Assembly: GCA_030544215.1 (NCBI GenBank)
Contig: JARZZO010000016.1
Span: forward strand, 54,079,501 to 54,143,500
Length of the DNA: 64,000 bases
Reading direction: 5' to 3'
Origin: Zantedeschia hybrid cultivar
Lineage: Eukaryota; Streptophyta; Magnoliopsida; Alismatales; Araceae
Shown here: in pieces, positions 1 to 11,872 of the stretch
Numbering within the stretch: position 1 is the first letter of the stretch
Layout: each line of letters starts with the position of its first letter
Program-made: the position numbers and the translations under genes
Notes under the pieces: model-generated
Told to the model about the DNA's origin: nothing
Database searches by the model: none
The model's input: only the letters and a program-made list of their open reading frames with translations

Positions 1-900
1 GGTGTTTCTTGTCTATGCGCATCTCTCGTAAGGTGGTGGTGGCCTTGAACACTGGTTGGCCAGTGAAGCAAGTTGTGCATCGAGGGAGCCCGTTCCTATG
101 GAGCTAAGTCCCGTGAAGGCGACGAAGGCCTTGAACTCCAAAACAACCGTTGAAGCAGGATCCATGCAAGGGGAAGGACCTGGCGTGCAAGTTCATGCGT
201 GAAGGGCAACGGTGGTATTGTGCCCCGACGCAACCCTACTGAGGCGGCAATGTTTGGCAGCTACGTGTTGGCTAAGTTAAGGCCTTTATATGTAACTAGC
301 TGGGCGAGTCCCGGGCAATGTCGTTCACCCTCCTACAAGGCCAGAGGGTCGAGGGCCGGTTAACCTCTGATAGACCTAAGTAAGGAAGCCTAGACGCAAG
401 CGTTGTGTGCCTAGACGACAATCCCCGAGCGAAGGTGCATTGCTGTAGCGAGGGTGCCTAGGTGAAAGTGCGAGGCGTGGAACCGGTAGGCCCCAAGCGC
501 AAGTCCGTACGGCCGTAATAGGGTGCCTAGGTGAGGTGCTATGTGCGTAACCGACAGACCCAAGCGAAGGCCCGCCCAACCAAGCGAGGGTGCCTCGATG
601 AGGGGCGGTGCACGTAGTCGACAGGCCCCGAGCGAAGGTTCGTTCGACCAACGCACGACTGCCTAGACGAGGTGTATGGGCAAGGAGCTGATGAGCTAGT
701 GCGGAGGTCTTGGTTGTGCGGCGAGGGCGTCGAAGGCAATGTGTATGGACGCAGATGCCAGCCGGGCCCAAGGGACGACCATCCCACGTATGCATAACAT
801 GCGCGGGTGCCTGGGATTTGACGTGGTGAACCTCTACGGAACGATTTGTATAAGGCCTACGGGCCAAGCACTTGGGTGCTACGGAACTCTAATATGGTGC
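1..900. other. GC-rich repeat-like stretch without a recognisable gene
   Basis: Noticeably richer in G and C than the flanking sequence. Open frames exist on the minus strand up to 163 codons, but they overlap in two frames, run through a tandem repeat (454-795) and match no family I know. Best read as the body or LTR of an unidentified repeat entering from the left edge. Confidence 0.4.
454..795. repeat. Degenerate tandem repeat, about 69-bp unit
   Basis: The landmark GTGCC(T/a)... recurs at 454, 523, 590 and 659, with a diverged copy near 727, giving spacings of 69, 67, 69 and 68. Units carry the shared words CCGAGCGAAGG (or CCAAGCG) and CGAGG before the next landmark. Two shorter relatives precede it at about 386 and 407. 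Confidence 0.7.
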
Positions 901-999
901 ATAAAATTGTAGGCTGATCTCGGTGTGTGCTTCTGCCACCGGGGCGCCATACGGCATTGTCAATAACTTGGACTTTTTTGAATTACACCGTAACACAAG

Positions 1000-1440
1000 G
1001 CCCTCCCCGTTCCCTACCAACTCACTTCCTCATTTCTCTCTCTCTCTCTCTAAATCATTTCTCTCTCTGCCCTATCTCTCCAAGTTTTTCTCCTTATCTC
1101 TAAGTTCTTTTTATATCTAATGTATAATAATTGTATATTACTATTACTATATATTCCTCTCTCTCCCTAATGTTTTTACTTTTTATCTACTTAATATTTC
1201 TCTCCCTCACTCTTTTATTTATTTTTCTATCTAATGTATGATTGTATGTTAGTATATTTCTCCCCTCTCTTTCTATAATCTACTTTATATCTACTTAATT
1301 TAAATATTTCTTCCTCTCTCTAATGTTTTTTTATTTACTTATATTTCTTCCTCTTTCTAATTTTTTTTCTATCTAGTATTTCTCTCCTTCTTTCTAAATG
1401 ACATTCTAGTATTCTACAACGAACGGCTGGACGGTTCAAT
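1000..1440. repeat. Pyrimidine-rich low-complexity tract
   Basis: Plus strand is dominated by C and T with recurring phrases of the type CTCTCTCTAATGTTTTT and TATCTACTTAATATTTC, roughly every 60-80 bases. No gene is supported in it. Confidence 0.6.
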
Positions 1441-1444
1441 GAGC

Positions 1445-3275
1445 TTTTTTCAGTAAGTTGTCTTTCTATCACGCACACTCTCTCTCTAACAATCTGTCTA
1501 AAATTCTCTCTCTTATTCTTTTTTTCCTTCCCTTAAATACATTAGTATTAATAGTCCTTAATAATAAATAAAATATATAAGTTTACCAAGTTGTGGTTTG
1601 AAAGAAAATTAAGAAATGTGTACCATTCTTTTTTTCTATTAAGGGTGACTTGATTTTAGATATAAATGACAATGAAGATACTAAGTTCTATCATCGACAA
1701 AAATATTTAGTATCCGTATTGTCGTTTGTACTCAAAACTAAATAATTCTCAATATAAAAAAAAAAGTAGCGTACATTTCTTAATTTTCCTTTGAGGCACA
1801 ACATGGTAAACTTATTTGTTTGATTTACTACTGAAAACCGTTAATACTAATGTATATAAGAGTTAAAAAAAAAGAGTACGAGAAAGAAAATGTACGGGAT
1901 GAAAGATAGAGAGAGTGTGTGTGTTATAGAGAGACCAATTCTCAACTCAACTCAACTCAACTAAGCCTTAATCCAAATTAATTAGGGTCGGCTATATAGA
2001 TTCTCTGTCTCCACTCTAAACAAGTTTGGGCTACCTCTTCTGAAAGGTCTAAAGCCTCCAAATCATATTGTCTTGCCCCCTTCCAAGTTAATTTAGGCCT
2101 ATCCCTTCCTCTATCCTAATATGCTCTACTTTTCTAATTGGAGCCTCCCTCGGTCTATGCCTAACATGTCCAAACCATCTCAATCTCCCTTCTCTCAATT
2201 TGTCCTCAATTGATACCACTCCCATCTTTTCTTTAATATACTCATTACGAAGTTAATCTAACCTAGTATGTCCACACATCCACCTTAACATTCTCATCTC
2301 GGCAATACTCATCTTAGAGACATGTTGCCTCTTCATCGCCCAACACTCGCTATTATACAACATTGCAAGCCTTATTATCGTATAGTAGAATTTTCCTTTC
2401 AGCTTCGTTGGGGTCTTGTAGTCACACGCGACTCTCGTGGCAAGTCTCCACTTCACCCATCATGCTTTAATCCTATGACTAACATCCTCCTCACACCCTC
2501 CATCTTCTTGGAGGATCGAACCAAGATATTTGAAATGGGTGCTTTGGAGTATTGCCATTCTATCTAAATTAACTCCATCCTTTTCGTCCATCCAACCTTC
2601 ACTAAACTTACAATGCATGTATTTCTGTCTTAGTTCTACTTAACCTAGAACCCTTAGATTCTAAAGTGCTCCTCCAAAGCTCTAGTTTTCTATTAACTCC
2701 TTCTTACGTCTCATCTATCAAAATAATATCATCTGCAAGCATCATATACCATGGAATGTCCTCTTATATAATCTTTGTTAAATCATCCATAACTAATGAG
2801 AAAAGGTAAAGACTTACTGCTGATCCTTGATGTACTCCAACTAAAATAAGGAAATCTCTTGTTTCCCCTCCAACCGTGCGGACACTAGTAGTTGCTCCTT
2901 CATATATGTCTTTTAAGACTTGTATGTACCTAGTAGACACCCTCTTGCATTCCAACACCCACCACAAGACATCTCTTGGAACTCTATCATAGGCCTTCTA
3001 TAAACCGATGAACACCATATGTAGATCTTTCTTCATATCTCCATATTTCTCTATCAAACTTATGAGGAAGATAGTTTCCATACTTGATCGACCCAACAAA
3101 AAGCCAAATTGGTTGGCCAAGATAGTTGTGTCACAATGTAAACGACGTTCCACAACTCTCTCCCACAACTTCATAGTATGACTCATAGTTTGAGCAGCTT
3201 TGGATGTCTCTTTTGTTTTTAAAAATAGGTACAAGAATGCTCTATAGAGAGACCAATTACTAAAGAAAAAATAAA
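1445..3275. mobile_element. Long imperfect palindrome (foldback or MITE-like), split by an RTE insertion
   Basis: The left arm (about 1445-1700) contains GTTTACCAAGTTGTGGTTTG and AAATTAAGAAATGTGTAC; the right arm (about 1700-1924) contains the reverse complements of the same words in mirrored order, for example GTACATTTCTTAATTT and AACATGGTAAAC. The outermost right arm resumes after the RTE insertion at 3258-3275, where its reverse complement again aligns with 1445-1478. Each arm is about 230-250 bp. Coding potential is not seen. The outer ends are not sharply defined. Confidence 0.65.
1941..3241 (-). mobile_element. RTE-type non-LTR retrotransposon, 5' truncated
   Basis: Minus-strand fragments read reverse transcriptase: 3285-2998 contains MKLWERVVERRL and NQFGFLLGRSSMETIF; 2967-2764 contains VLKDIYEGATTSVRT and the HQGSAVS block; 2456-2253 contains the C-terminal RTE signature KMSIAEMRMLRWMCGHTRLD. 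Stops and frameshifts separate them. The 3' end carries a short CTCAA repeat (plus strand, from about 1941), the microsatellite-like tail known for plant RTEs. Identical 16-bp target duplications, TATAGAGAGACCAATT, lie at 1925-1940 and 3242-3257. Confidence 0.9.
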
Positions 3276-3299
3276 ACAGTCTCAAGTGAAGAAATCAAG

Positions 3300-4312
3300 A
3301 TAAAGTTGCTTATTATTTTTTAAAATTTTATACATATTTTTTAATTTTTTTTGAAGGGGATCGGATCGGACAATTCTATTAATTCTTCTTTTGTCGATGC
3401 CACGTAAGTAACGTCATCTGACATGGGACCATGGGTACACAATCCCAAGAGATCAACGGATCCATTGTCTTTACTGTGTACACCTTGTTAGCATAATTTA
3501 TCATTTCGCGGAGCATCTTGCGGAGATACACAAAGATAGCATCCCATGTATGTAGTTCTAAAGGTTTCTATATCAGGACGAAGGATCATCTAGCACAATA
3601 CGTAGACAGTCAATAGCCAGGCTACGTATATGACCAACTCATCTATCTTTATCTACGTCAGCGAGAGGATATCAGATGGAGATTGTAGATGTTGTGCAAG
3701 CATTATTTTTAGAGTTTCATATTCCATCCACTGCTATGCACACACCATCATTTGTTCAGATAGTTAGATATATTCAGAGACAGCCACATGTCCCACTTCC
3801 CACTTAGATTGAATTAGATTTTGGTGGAGAGGATGATGGATCTTTTTTTCTTCTGGTGACTTTGATAAGGATGATTAAGCTTCATCACTCATGTACTACA
3901 TATGTTATGTATATTATTAACTTTGATAAACTTATGAATTTTTTATTTTTTATTTTTTAATAATTTTTTTATTTTTTATTTTTTTTAACCTTTTTCTAAG
4001 AAAGTGGGGAACCGGACCGGATCAATCCAGATCGGATCAGATCGGTTGATTCAATCGGTCCAGACCCAGACCGATCTGAGTCTGATCCCCGAGTTTGCCT
4101 TCCTTAGATGTGTCACATAGAGATGTTAGATTAGGAATAGCAAAAATGTTTTTAGTTAACCATTGGGAGAGTTGAACTGCTGAAATTTAATGCTTGAAAT
4201 TTTGTTCAAGTTCACAAGACTTTATTTGAGTAGCTGATCAAGTGATAATGAAGAACACATACATCCTTCTTTTGTTACTTAATAAATTTGTGGTACAACC
4301 CACTTTCGGAGA
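3300..4312. other. Unresolved intergenic or intronic sequence with GATCGG words at both ends
   Basis: GGGGATCGGATCGG occurs at 3357 and an inverted relative cluster (CGGATCAGATCGG, GATCTGAGTCTGATCCCC) at 4030-4090. This resembles the plan of the MITE families below, but no terminal repeat or target duplication could be fixed. The 650 bp between shows no recognisable protein in any frame. Confidence 0.35.
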
Positions 4313-4317
4313 ATTCT

Positions 4318-4395
4318 TTTTTTAAAAGTAGATGGTACCACAATTGTAAAAGAAAAATGAGAAATTAAAGCCTAAAAGAAACATGTCCCGCAATA
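4318..4395 (-). mobile_element. Short LINE 3' end fragment
   Basis: A T-run at 4318 followed by AAAAGTAGATGGTACCACAA on the plus strand is the reverse complement of the 3' terminus shared by LINEs at 13188, 35457 and 54814 (TGGTACCATCCACTTTC plus A-tail). Only the tail is present. Confidence 0.6.
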
Positions 4396-4412
4396 CCGTA
4401 TATACCCTATAC

Positions 4413-4753
4413 CATGGCTTGCCGTGTCGTACCGGATCGGGCCAACTCATACGAGTCGACACATATCTGGCCCGACTCGATCCATTGGCACACACCGAGT
4501 CGGACCTGATCATGCCAAGTCATATATGCTTAATGGAATGTTTTAAGTTGAGTTTTTCCTATTTGAGAAGTAAAAGTATACTTTTTATGTCAATTAATAG
4601 ATACATTTGTCTAAATGTGACTTAGACTCATTAATTTTAACAAACTCATTGGCTTGACTCACATGCCTCATACGAGTCGACCGAGTTAGATCAGTATCGT
4701 ACCGTATCTGGGAAGATACGATATGATATGGATCAACGATACAACGAACCTTG
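4413..4753. mobile_element. hAT-type MITE, family 3 (CGAGTCGG / GTACGATAC words)
   Basis: Ends CATGGCTTGCCGTGTCG and, reverse complemented from the right, CAAGGTTCGTTGTATCG. Flanks are 8-bp duplications CCCTATAC (4405-4412) and CCGTATAC (4754-4761), 7 of 8 identical. Near each end it carries repeated words such as CGTACCGG, CGAGTCG and CCGACTCG; the middle is AT-rich and non-coding. Same family as 47921-48255 (341 and 335 bp). Confidence 0.8.
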
Positions 4754-4840
4754 CCGTATACACCATGTCATGGAAAGCCCCAAAAAGAAGAGCACCCCAC
4801 CCTAAATAATAATAATAATAAAAGTAGATCACCAACATCC

Positions 4841-5295
4841 CATAGTTGTCAATTTCATCCCATTCCCTGTCCATGTCCCATTTATCCACTGGGATGGGAC
4901 ATCCCGGTGTCTCAGACAATTCCAATGTCCCATCCCAGAATTTTTTCATGCATATTCCAACAAATATAAAGTACACGTAATAAATAACACAAAATTAATG
5001 CAATAGAAGCCTTAAGGACATATTTATGGGTTTATATGTGAGTATATTCATCAAATGAACTCCCCAAAATAAGTTTACAAGGAGCTTAAGTAGTTAGGAA
5101 AATGTCATGTAAAAATACAAATTATGGTTAGGAAAGGCCTAGACAGGCCAAGACGGGCCGAATAGACCGAGATAGGCCGGGACAGATAGGGACAAATACT
5201 ATAGGATAGACCAGAAATTGTCCCGTCCCGTTTTCTCACTGGGACGGGACGTCCCAACCGGGACAGGCTGGGAAGGGACGGGATTGACTACTATG
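4841..5295. mobile_element. hAT-type MITE, family 4 (GTCCC / GGGAC words)
   Basis: Terminal inverted repeats CATAGTTGTCAAT and CATAGTAGTCAAT (12 of 13), flanked by CAACATCC (4833-4840) and CAACACCC (5296-5303), 7 of 8 identical. Inside each end are clusters of GTCCCATCC, GGGACGGGAC and GGGACGTCCC. 455 bp, no coding potential. Confidence 0.8.
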
Positions 5296-5309
5296 CAACA
5301 CCCACAACT

Positions 5310-7190
5310 TCCACATCCAAGCTTATAATGTTGAATCCCCAAAGGAAACCCTCAGAACCCGAAAGAAACCTAACGACATTGTTACAACCCTCTAGCCAAA
5401 CAACCCCTCAGCCCCTCGAGTGAATCCCTATAAACCCCTTTGGAGCTAGTTCGCTGGAGGGCTTAGGTGTAACCACTCCATAACGGCGATCAAATGTGTG
5501 ACGACGGAGAATTCAATCTGCCAACAACTACACCTCCAAGTCCATAACATTGTCCATACAAATCTCTACAACACTGGCCACTCTACACTTCAGAAACGAA
5601 AATCTCCCAACAAGATATGTCCTCTGAAGGCAGCCGTAGAGCAGCAGGGGAGCACCTCGGCATCTTGAGTAGTGCAATTGTTAGCCCAAGATAAGGGTCC
5701 TGATTGGGAGAGGGCAGGGACTCCCCCTTGCTAGCAACCTCTTTGCTAAAGAGGTCTACCAAGGAGTCCTCCATCCTTTATTAGAATTTTCAACTGTGGG
5801 CAACGGTAGAACCTACAAACCCACCCTCCCTCGTAGAAGATGAAAAAAGACCTACAGAGTTATCACCAACACCGCTGCCTAATATGCTGCAAAGGGAGCT
5901 TGAATGACGTCATGCCCGCCGAGGGTGCAAAGGAGCCCGATGACCTTGCTTTGGCGACCATATCTGCTTCATCTCCTTCAAACAATGGATCGCCTAGCAA
6001 GCGAGACCTGACAACGCAATAATCCTTTGGGATAAAAAGGCCCTTGGTGATTGGATTGGGATCACTCGAGATTTGTACAACCTCACCTAAACCGTTATCA
6101 TAAGTCGGCCCTGAAGAAACGCTCTACTCTCCTATCGGAACAAGATCAGACTAATGTTTAAAATTTGTAAATCCTGCTTTGGAGCAACTTGAACTGCCCG
6201 ATCTACATGCATCTCCCAGTCCGGAGCGTTATGCGAGCGTCCAAACCCTCGACCGTCTTTGTCTTCCTTAAAGGAGGGGATGGTTTGGGTGCCTCTACAT
6301 TTTGTCGACATCGACTCTCTACCATTGGAGAAAGACTACCCACGACCCCACTTTGCTCTCTCTACCCCTCCTCGCAGCCTCCTCCCTCACCCAGACCTTA
6401 AACAGGAAGCCCCAGCGGCGCACCAAGACCCTCACTGGGAAATCATTGTCCTCTACCACTACCAATGCCCTAGCCTGGATCCCTTGGGTGTCCTTCAAAG
6501 CTCGTTTGTCCATCTTGATAACATGGTCGACCACTTGGGCCATTGAAGCCACCACCTCTCTCCATAAATGCATTAGGATGCCGTTCATAATAACTCAGAC
6601 AACCCCGGGCCCTTCAAGGCCTTAGCACCCACAATGGATCCCACCTCCTCACCCCCAACTTCTTCCCGTCAACTATAACTTGCCAATTCTGAGGACCTCC
6701 TCCGCCCGATCCCGATTGAGACCTCTGATCAAGGTATCGCCATCACCCAACCGCCAAGCCGTCCACTCCCCCATAGCCACCCCCCTCTTCCGAAAAAGCT
6801 CTGGAGACATCCTTTATCTGAAGCTTTGCTCTGCTACAATCGACCACAAAGTGGGAAGAAAAAACCACCCATCTTTCCTAGTCGATGCCCTCGTTAGGGA
6901 GAGAGACAGAAGCCTCCCACACTAGCAGAATGATCAGAGTTGGGGAACCTGCCGTAGCTGCAGGGCTCTCCTCTGGCCTCAGACACCCAAAGCATAGTCC
7001 TGGGCTATATGTCCACCCCTTTTGCAAACTCTGCAAACAACAGCTGCTCATCAACGGGCCAACCAGTGCCCTGGACAGAAGCATCGGATGCAGATCTTCA
7101 GAGGAACTGACTGGCACTTAGCTTTGCCTTCTCTTTCCCGCCCATCACCCTCTTTCCCACCCCTAGCCCTAGGGAACCACTTCATGTTCC
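5310..7190 (-). pseudogene. LINE ORF1-like remnant with decayed zinc knuckles
   Basis: On the minus strand an ATG near 7178 starts a frame reading MKWFPRARGGKEG and then CIRCFCPGHWLAR followed by a stop where a cysteine is expected, then CRVCKRGGHIAQDY. These are two CCHC knuckles of the plant LINE gag-like type, the last Cys of each lost (one to a stop, one to Tyr). Further pieces continue down to MEDSLVDLFSKEVAS at 5774 in shifting frames. No reverse transcriptase follows, so only the 5' part of an element is present. Confidence 0.6.
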
Positions 7191-8343
7191 TGTAATATTG
7201 AAGTGGATTTTGATGCTTTCGAAGAAAATACAGTGAAAGATATGTAGGAGCAATCCAATTCCAAGTTTTTGTATAAAAATAGAAGGGTTAGACCTAAACA
7301 GGTGAGAAAACACGGGGACAAGGAGTAGCTGGGGATATGGTTACTTTGAATAAACCATTATAGTTGGAGAAACTAATAGATAAAATGTCACGGTTGATGA
7401 AAAAAGGGGAAAAAAAACAAAGTCAGACTGGTCTAGTTACTTACACTAGTAAGACACAGCTGCAGCTTTCAGGCTGAAAAAGGTACAGGAGACAGTGAAA
7501 ACTGCAAATAATAAGAATGCAGAGACTAGATTGTAGGAAAAAACCAGTCCAGTCATAGAGAACATGAGACCTGGTGGTCCATAGAGTGAAGAGAGGGTAG
7601 GAGGGAGGGAGATAAGAAAGAAGGGGAAGGGAAGGAAGAGGAAAGAGGGATGAGGCGAGGTGGAGAAGGAGAGGCTAAAAAAGTTGCACATGATTTACTA
7701 AATGCATCCAATGTTTAGTTTTCAACTGATATCAGGTTGGCAACCATCCATAAAAAGGTGCCCAAGCCACTGTGCGTTTTACCACATAAAACAACCTTGA
7801 ACTATTGCATATTGTTCATGACGGTGAAGATGATTCATTGTCTAGGAAGAAAAGGAGAACACAAAACAGGTATTTACTAACAATGGCTATGATGTCTGAA
7901 TGCCATTAGCTTCTATTCTGTTTTATTTAATTTAACAAAATTAGATGTGGGCCTTCCCCAAGCTTTCAGTAATTTATAGAAAAAGATAATAAAGGCTGAA
8001 CTTGTCTTGGATGGTGGGTTTGAAATGGTAGAAGGAAAGACTGACTCCAATTCTGGGGAAAAAGGGTGATATGCAGCACTGAGTCAAGTACAATATAATG
8101 TGACACTCTACTAGGGCGATGCAGTTAGATGGCTTCAGATTCAATATGAATATTTTGCAGAGATTGCACTAAAGACCATTACTTTTTCATTGTTGTTCCA
8201 CTAAAATATTTGCCATTTACCACGGTGATATGTAAGCCATTAATAAATTTCCAAGGGCTATTTAACATATGATGCTTCTAACACACAATTCAACAGCACA
8301 GATGAACTTTTCTAAATCATCAAAATAGAAATCCATATGTTAC
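7191..8343. other. Intron sequence, nothing recognised
   Basis: Includes a purine-rich stretch (about 7585-7675, plus strand GGGAGGGAG/GAAGGGGAAGGG type) but no exon of the kinase and no recognisable mobile element. Confidence 0.5.
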
Positions 8344-8439
8344 CTCAGGGGCCATCCACCGATATGTTCCGGTTTCAGCAGTCATAACTCCAGATTGAGC
8401 TTTAACTCTTGCAACTCCAAAATCAGCAACCTTGACAAC
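8344..8439 (-). CDS. STY46: STY kinase exon: activation segment
   Basis: A 96-base, 32-codon exon in phase 0, acceptor GGTGATAG and donor GTAACAT. It reads VVKVADFGVARVKAQSGV then MTAETGTYRWMAPE. DFG supplies the magnesium-binding Asp and MAPE closes the activation segment, whose MTAETGTYRW sequence is typical of STY and other Raf-like plant kinases. The following C-lobe exon (normally V.EHKPYDHKADVFSF) was searched for by eye between 1 and 8343 and not seen, so it is probably off the left edge. Confidence 0.92.
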
Positions 8440-11400
8440 CTATCACCGTAAGACATGGGTGCATCAGGCAAGCCCATAAAGGGAAAATGACACCTAAAAT
8501 CAGTGACAGAAAGAAGATCAAGGAAATATATTGCTGATGAAAACAACTACCAAACAGCACAATGTTCCTTTCACCCACACAAATTATTTAGCAGGATATA
8601 TTAAAGAATATATTATATCAGTTTATGGTTGCATTTGTTTATCATCGCTTTGTGGGCAATGTAGAGGGATTTTATTCAAGACAGTAAACTAGCTGGATTC
8701 TGCTGATTTTTCATTAAGGTTTTATATGACCCATAAAGAGGTAGAAAAAGCTTCAAGAAAGGGGAATATGCCTGAAAATCCAGATGGAAATGTTGGACAA
8801 GAATAAAATAAATATGAAAGTTTCCTCTTCCTTGAAAAGAAGATCATCAACGCCGATCCAATAGAGAGAAGCAATAGTATGGATGCAGAAGCATACTGCA
8901 ACTCCACTTAGGGGTACTGATAAGTGATAATTAAGACAAAAAGGGTATAGATTGGAGATAACAAAATCAGTAATCTGCTATGATCTACTGAAAATACGGG
9001 AGCCATCAGCAGGTATGTTCCTCAAGACAGCAGCCTAGCTCATATAAGGGACAAGAAATAATGTGATCATTGCCTAACTTCATTGAAGACCTTCTGTTTC
9101 CTCCCGTGATTCCAAGGGTTTTTGGTGATTTTCAGAACATCTTTCTAATTTTTACAGATTTCTCTTGCTCTTTTATGATTTTTCGTGAAATATGGGCATT
9201 TTGGTCATTTTAGAACAGTCAGAGATGTCGAAGGCTGCTAGGATGTGGTCACATGATTTGTGAGTTCTTGAATGGTCTTTAGTTGTGAGGGCACACTTTG
9301 AGGGAATGGGTATGTGGTTACAGTTCTTCCAATTTCTATCCAAGTTTAATGGGCATTTTAGATACTTTGGTTATTCGGGGTGATGTCTCATAAGTAGGTG
9401 AGTGGGCTGAAGAGATTTAACGCTATTTGGGTCATCAGAGAACATTAAATGCTTCATTCAGATGAAGGGGTTTGAGGACATATGCTGTCTTTAGTGGATC
9501 AATTTACTTAGTGATGAGTGTGGTTTAGTGATGAGCACTGAGGTAGGTCAAGATAGATGACGGAAACAAAGGTGAATGGATCAATAGTACAATTTTAATG
9601 AGACATGGTCTACTTCATGGGTTCAAAGATTGGACTAAGTCCTAAATTGAATGCACAAATATTTTGGACAGTTTCAAACTGTGAACTCCTAAAGGATATC
9701 AGTTGAAGGATAAGGATAAAGCATAACACAATTGCAAACACAAGGATCCACTAACAACCCATTTCATTAATACCTTTTATCAACTCAAATGCATCCTACC
9801 CAAGATCCACTAAGGAACCATTAAAGATCTGATCCAAAACCTAGTGGCTTTAGGATCTACTTAGGATCCGTAAACACACAGAAGTTTATTAGGTCTCCCT
9901 TTGAGTACAATGAGCAGAGCCTTGAAAGATTCAATCAACTGTAGAACTCTGTGAAACTCTTGAAGAACTTGAGCTCAGGGAGCTCAATTTGAGCTCAGGG
10001 AGCTCAATTTGAGCTCAAGGGGTTTTAGGGTCTTCTACGCAAGACCCAAGACCCAACCCAAATCTCTTCTCTTCTCTAGCCAAAAATCTTCTCCTTTACT
10101 TCCCCCAAGAGTAAAGCTGCACTTGGGGGATCTGAGCAGCCTTGGGAATAGAGCCAGTGGGGTTGGAGAGACCCCACCAGCCAGCTTTTCTTGCCCTCTT
10201 TTTTTCTTCACTCCTCCATATTTTCCCTTTTTGTCTCATTTTTTTCTTATTTTTTTTTCCTTTATGGTGAGGGGTTACAAGTCTTGAGATCAAAAAGAAG
10301 AATTCAGCTGGTGAGATTTGAAAACACTCCCCACCAGCCACATTTGTTTCCTTTTTTTCTGCCTCCATTTTGTCTCTCCCCCCCCCCTTTTCCTCCTTTC
10401 TTCCCCACTGCTGGTGGGACTTGGGGGGAGGGGTTCAGCTCTCTCTCTCTCTCTCTCCCCTTCTTTCTTCCCCACTGCTGGTGGGACTTGGGGTTCAGGT
10501 TCTCTCTCTCTCTCTCTTCTTCTTCTACTTCTTTGAACCTCTTTGCCACTGCATGGAGGATTCCCAAGCTTGGGTGTCACCAGCTGCAGCTGGGATCTGT
10601 TTTTTTTGCAGTTGGTGCATCCTTCAACCTAGATCTTCATCCCTTCATGCCTATTCTTCTTTGTATAACATAGATTCAATCAAAATTTACTTGGCTTAAC
10701 AGAAATAATTCAGCTAATAAAAATTGCTAAACATCAGGTGAAGGACCAATCTTCGGCCGATCTTTAATGAAAATACAAATGTTAAAATATAATCAAAAGA
10801 ATGTTCTTAAGGATAGCTCCATATCCACAATCCTTCATTTGGTAAGTGAGATGGCATGTGGCGTCAATCGTAGGCACAGCCTTGACAAGCCATTCTAATT
10901 TTGTTAGCCACCTTCCGCGTGTGTAAAGAATTTTGCTCCATCCTAATAATTAGAAGAAAGGCAACAAGCGAGAAAGTGGTTCCTAATAAAGATAAAATAA
11001 TGCAAATGACAGATGTAAAATCCATTAAACACTTGAAGGAAGAAGATTCAGATAAAGCCAACCAGGTTGCAATGTCATAATTCAAATAATGATCAACCAA
11101 CTCATCAAATTGTGTAGTTTATTCTCTGGGACTGAAAATTAAGAAAGTGGCAAATTAAACCAATAAGAAACATTACCTCATGTTCATCCATTAAAAGATT
11201 TGCAGCCTTCAGGTCCCTGTGGATGATGTTATTTTGGTGCAAGTAGTTCATTCCTTTGGAAACATCAATTGCAACCCTGAGTAAAGCTGAGAGCTTAAAC
11301 ATGCCTTTATGTTTATGAAGAAAATCATATACACTCCCTCCAGACATAAATTCTGAGAACAGAACAGGCGCAACATAATATTAGCCATAACTGCAAATGC

Positions 11401-11832
11401 AATGACAAACTTGTTTAGTGACGGAAAAGAGTTGCAACACACTTTCAAGAATCAATATGTACCTGTAACAATGCACAAGCTTGGGGGGCGAGTACATGCA
11501 CCGATAAATTGTACAACATTCTTGTGGCGAACTTTCCTGTATAAATGAGAATACAGAGAGTAAATACACCAGGCAGTACATTCCATAGGGGAAAAAACTA
11601 CATGGCTTCTAGAAGAATGTTCAAAACTGATTGTGCCACGTACTACTGCCTCACTCGCAAAGAGATTGGAAAAACAAAGCAACTAGCACACAATCATCTG
11701 AACTCCTCAAAAAATAGAGCGTCTCCTGTTCATCTTTGGGCGAATACTCATTAAGACAAAGCCGATCGAAGAAAATTTTGAGGGAGGAGAACGGCCAAGA
11801 AAATGACGTAGTGGTAGATTTATGAAGTAAAC

Positions 11833-11872
<40 letters not shown>

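Larger units (their letters stand above)
8440..11176. other. 2.7-kb intron of the kinase gene
   Basis: No coding exon seen. It holds a small tandem repeat of GAGCTCAGGGAGCTCAATTT at 9970-10019 and a pyrimidine-rich region at 10190-10540. Open frames in the latter are low-complexity shadows. Confidence 0.6.

Noticed and set aside
376..867. 163-codon open frame on the minus strand
   Set aside because: Overlaps a tandem repeat and other frames of similar length in the same GC-rich stretch, with no known domain.
3357..4090. Fifth word-type MITE family
   Set aside because: GATCGG-like words occur at both ends, but no terminal repeat or 8-bp duplication could be established.
1..8343. Last exon of the kinase gene
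   Set aside because: The expected C-lobe sequence after MAPE was looked for on the minus strand and not found in this stretch.
10096..10699. Several open frames of 70-160 codons
   Set aside because: Low-complexity Phe/Ser/Leu or Arg/Glu translations of pyrimidine-rich sequence with tandem duplications, overlapping on both strands.
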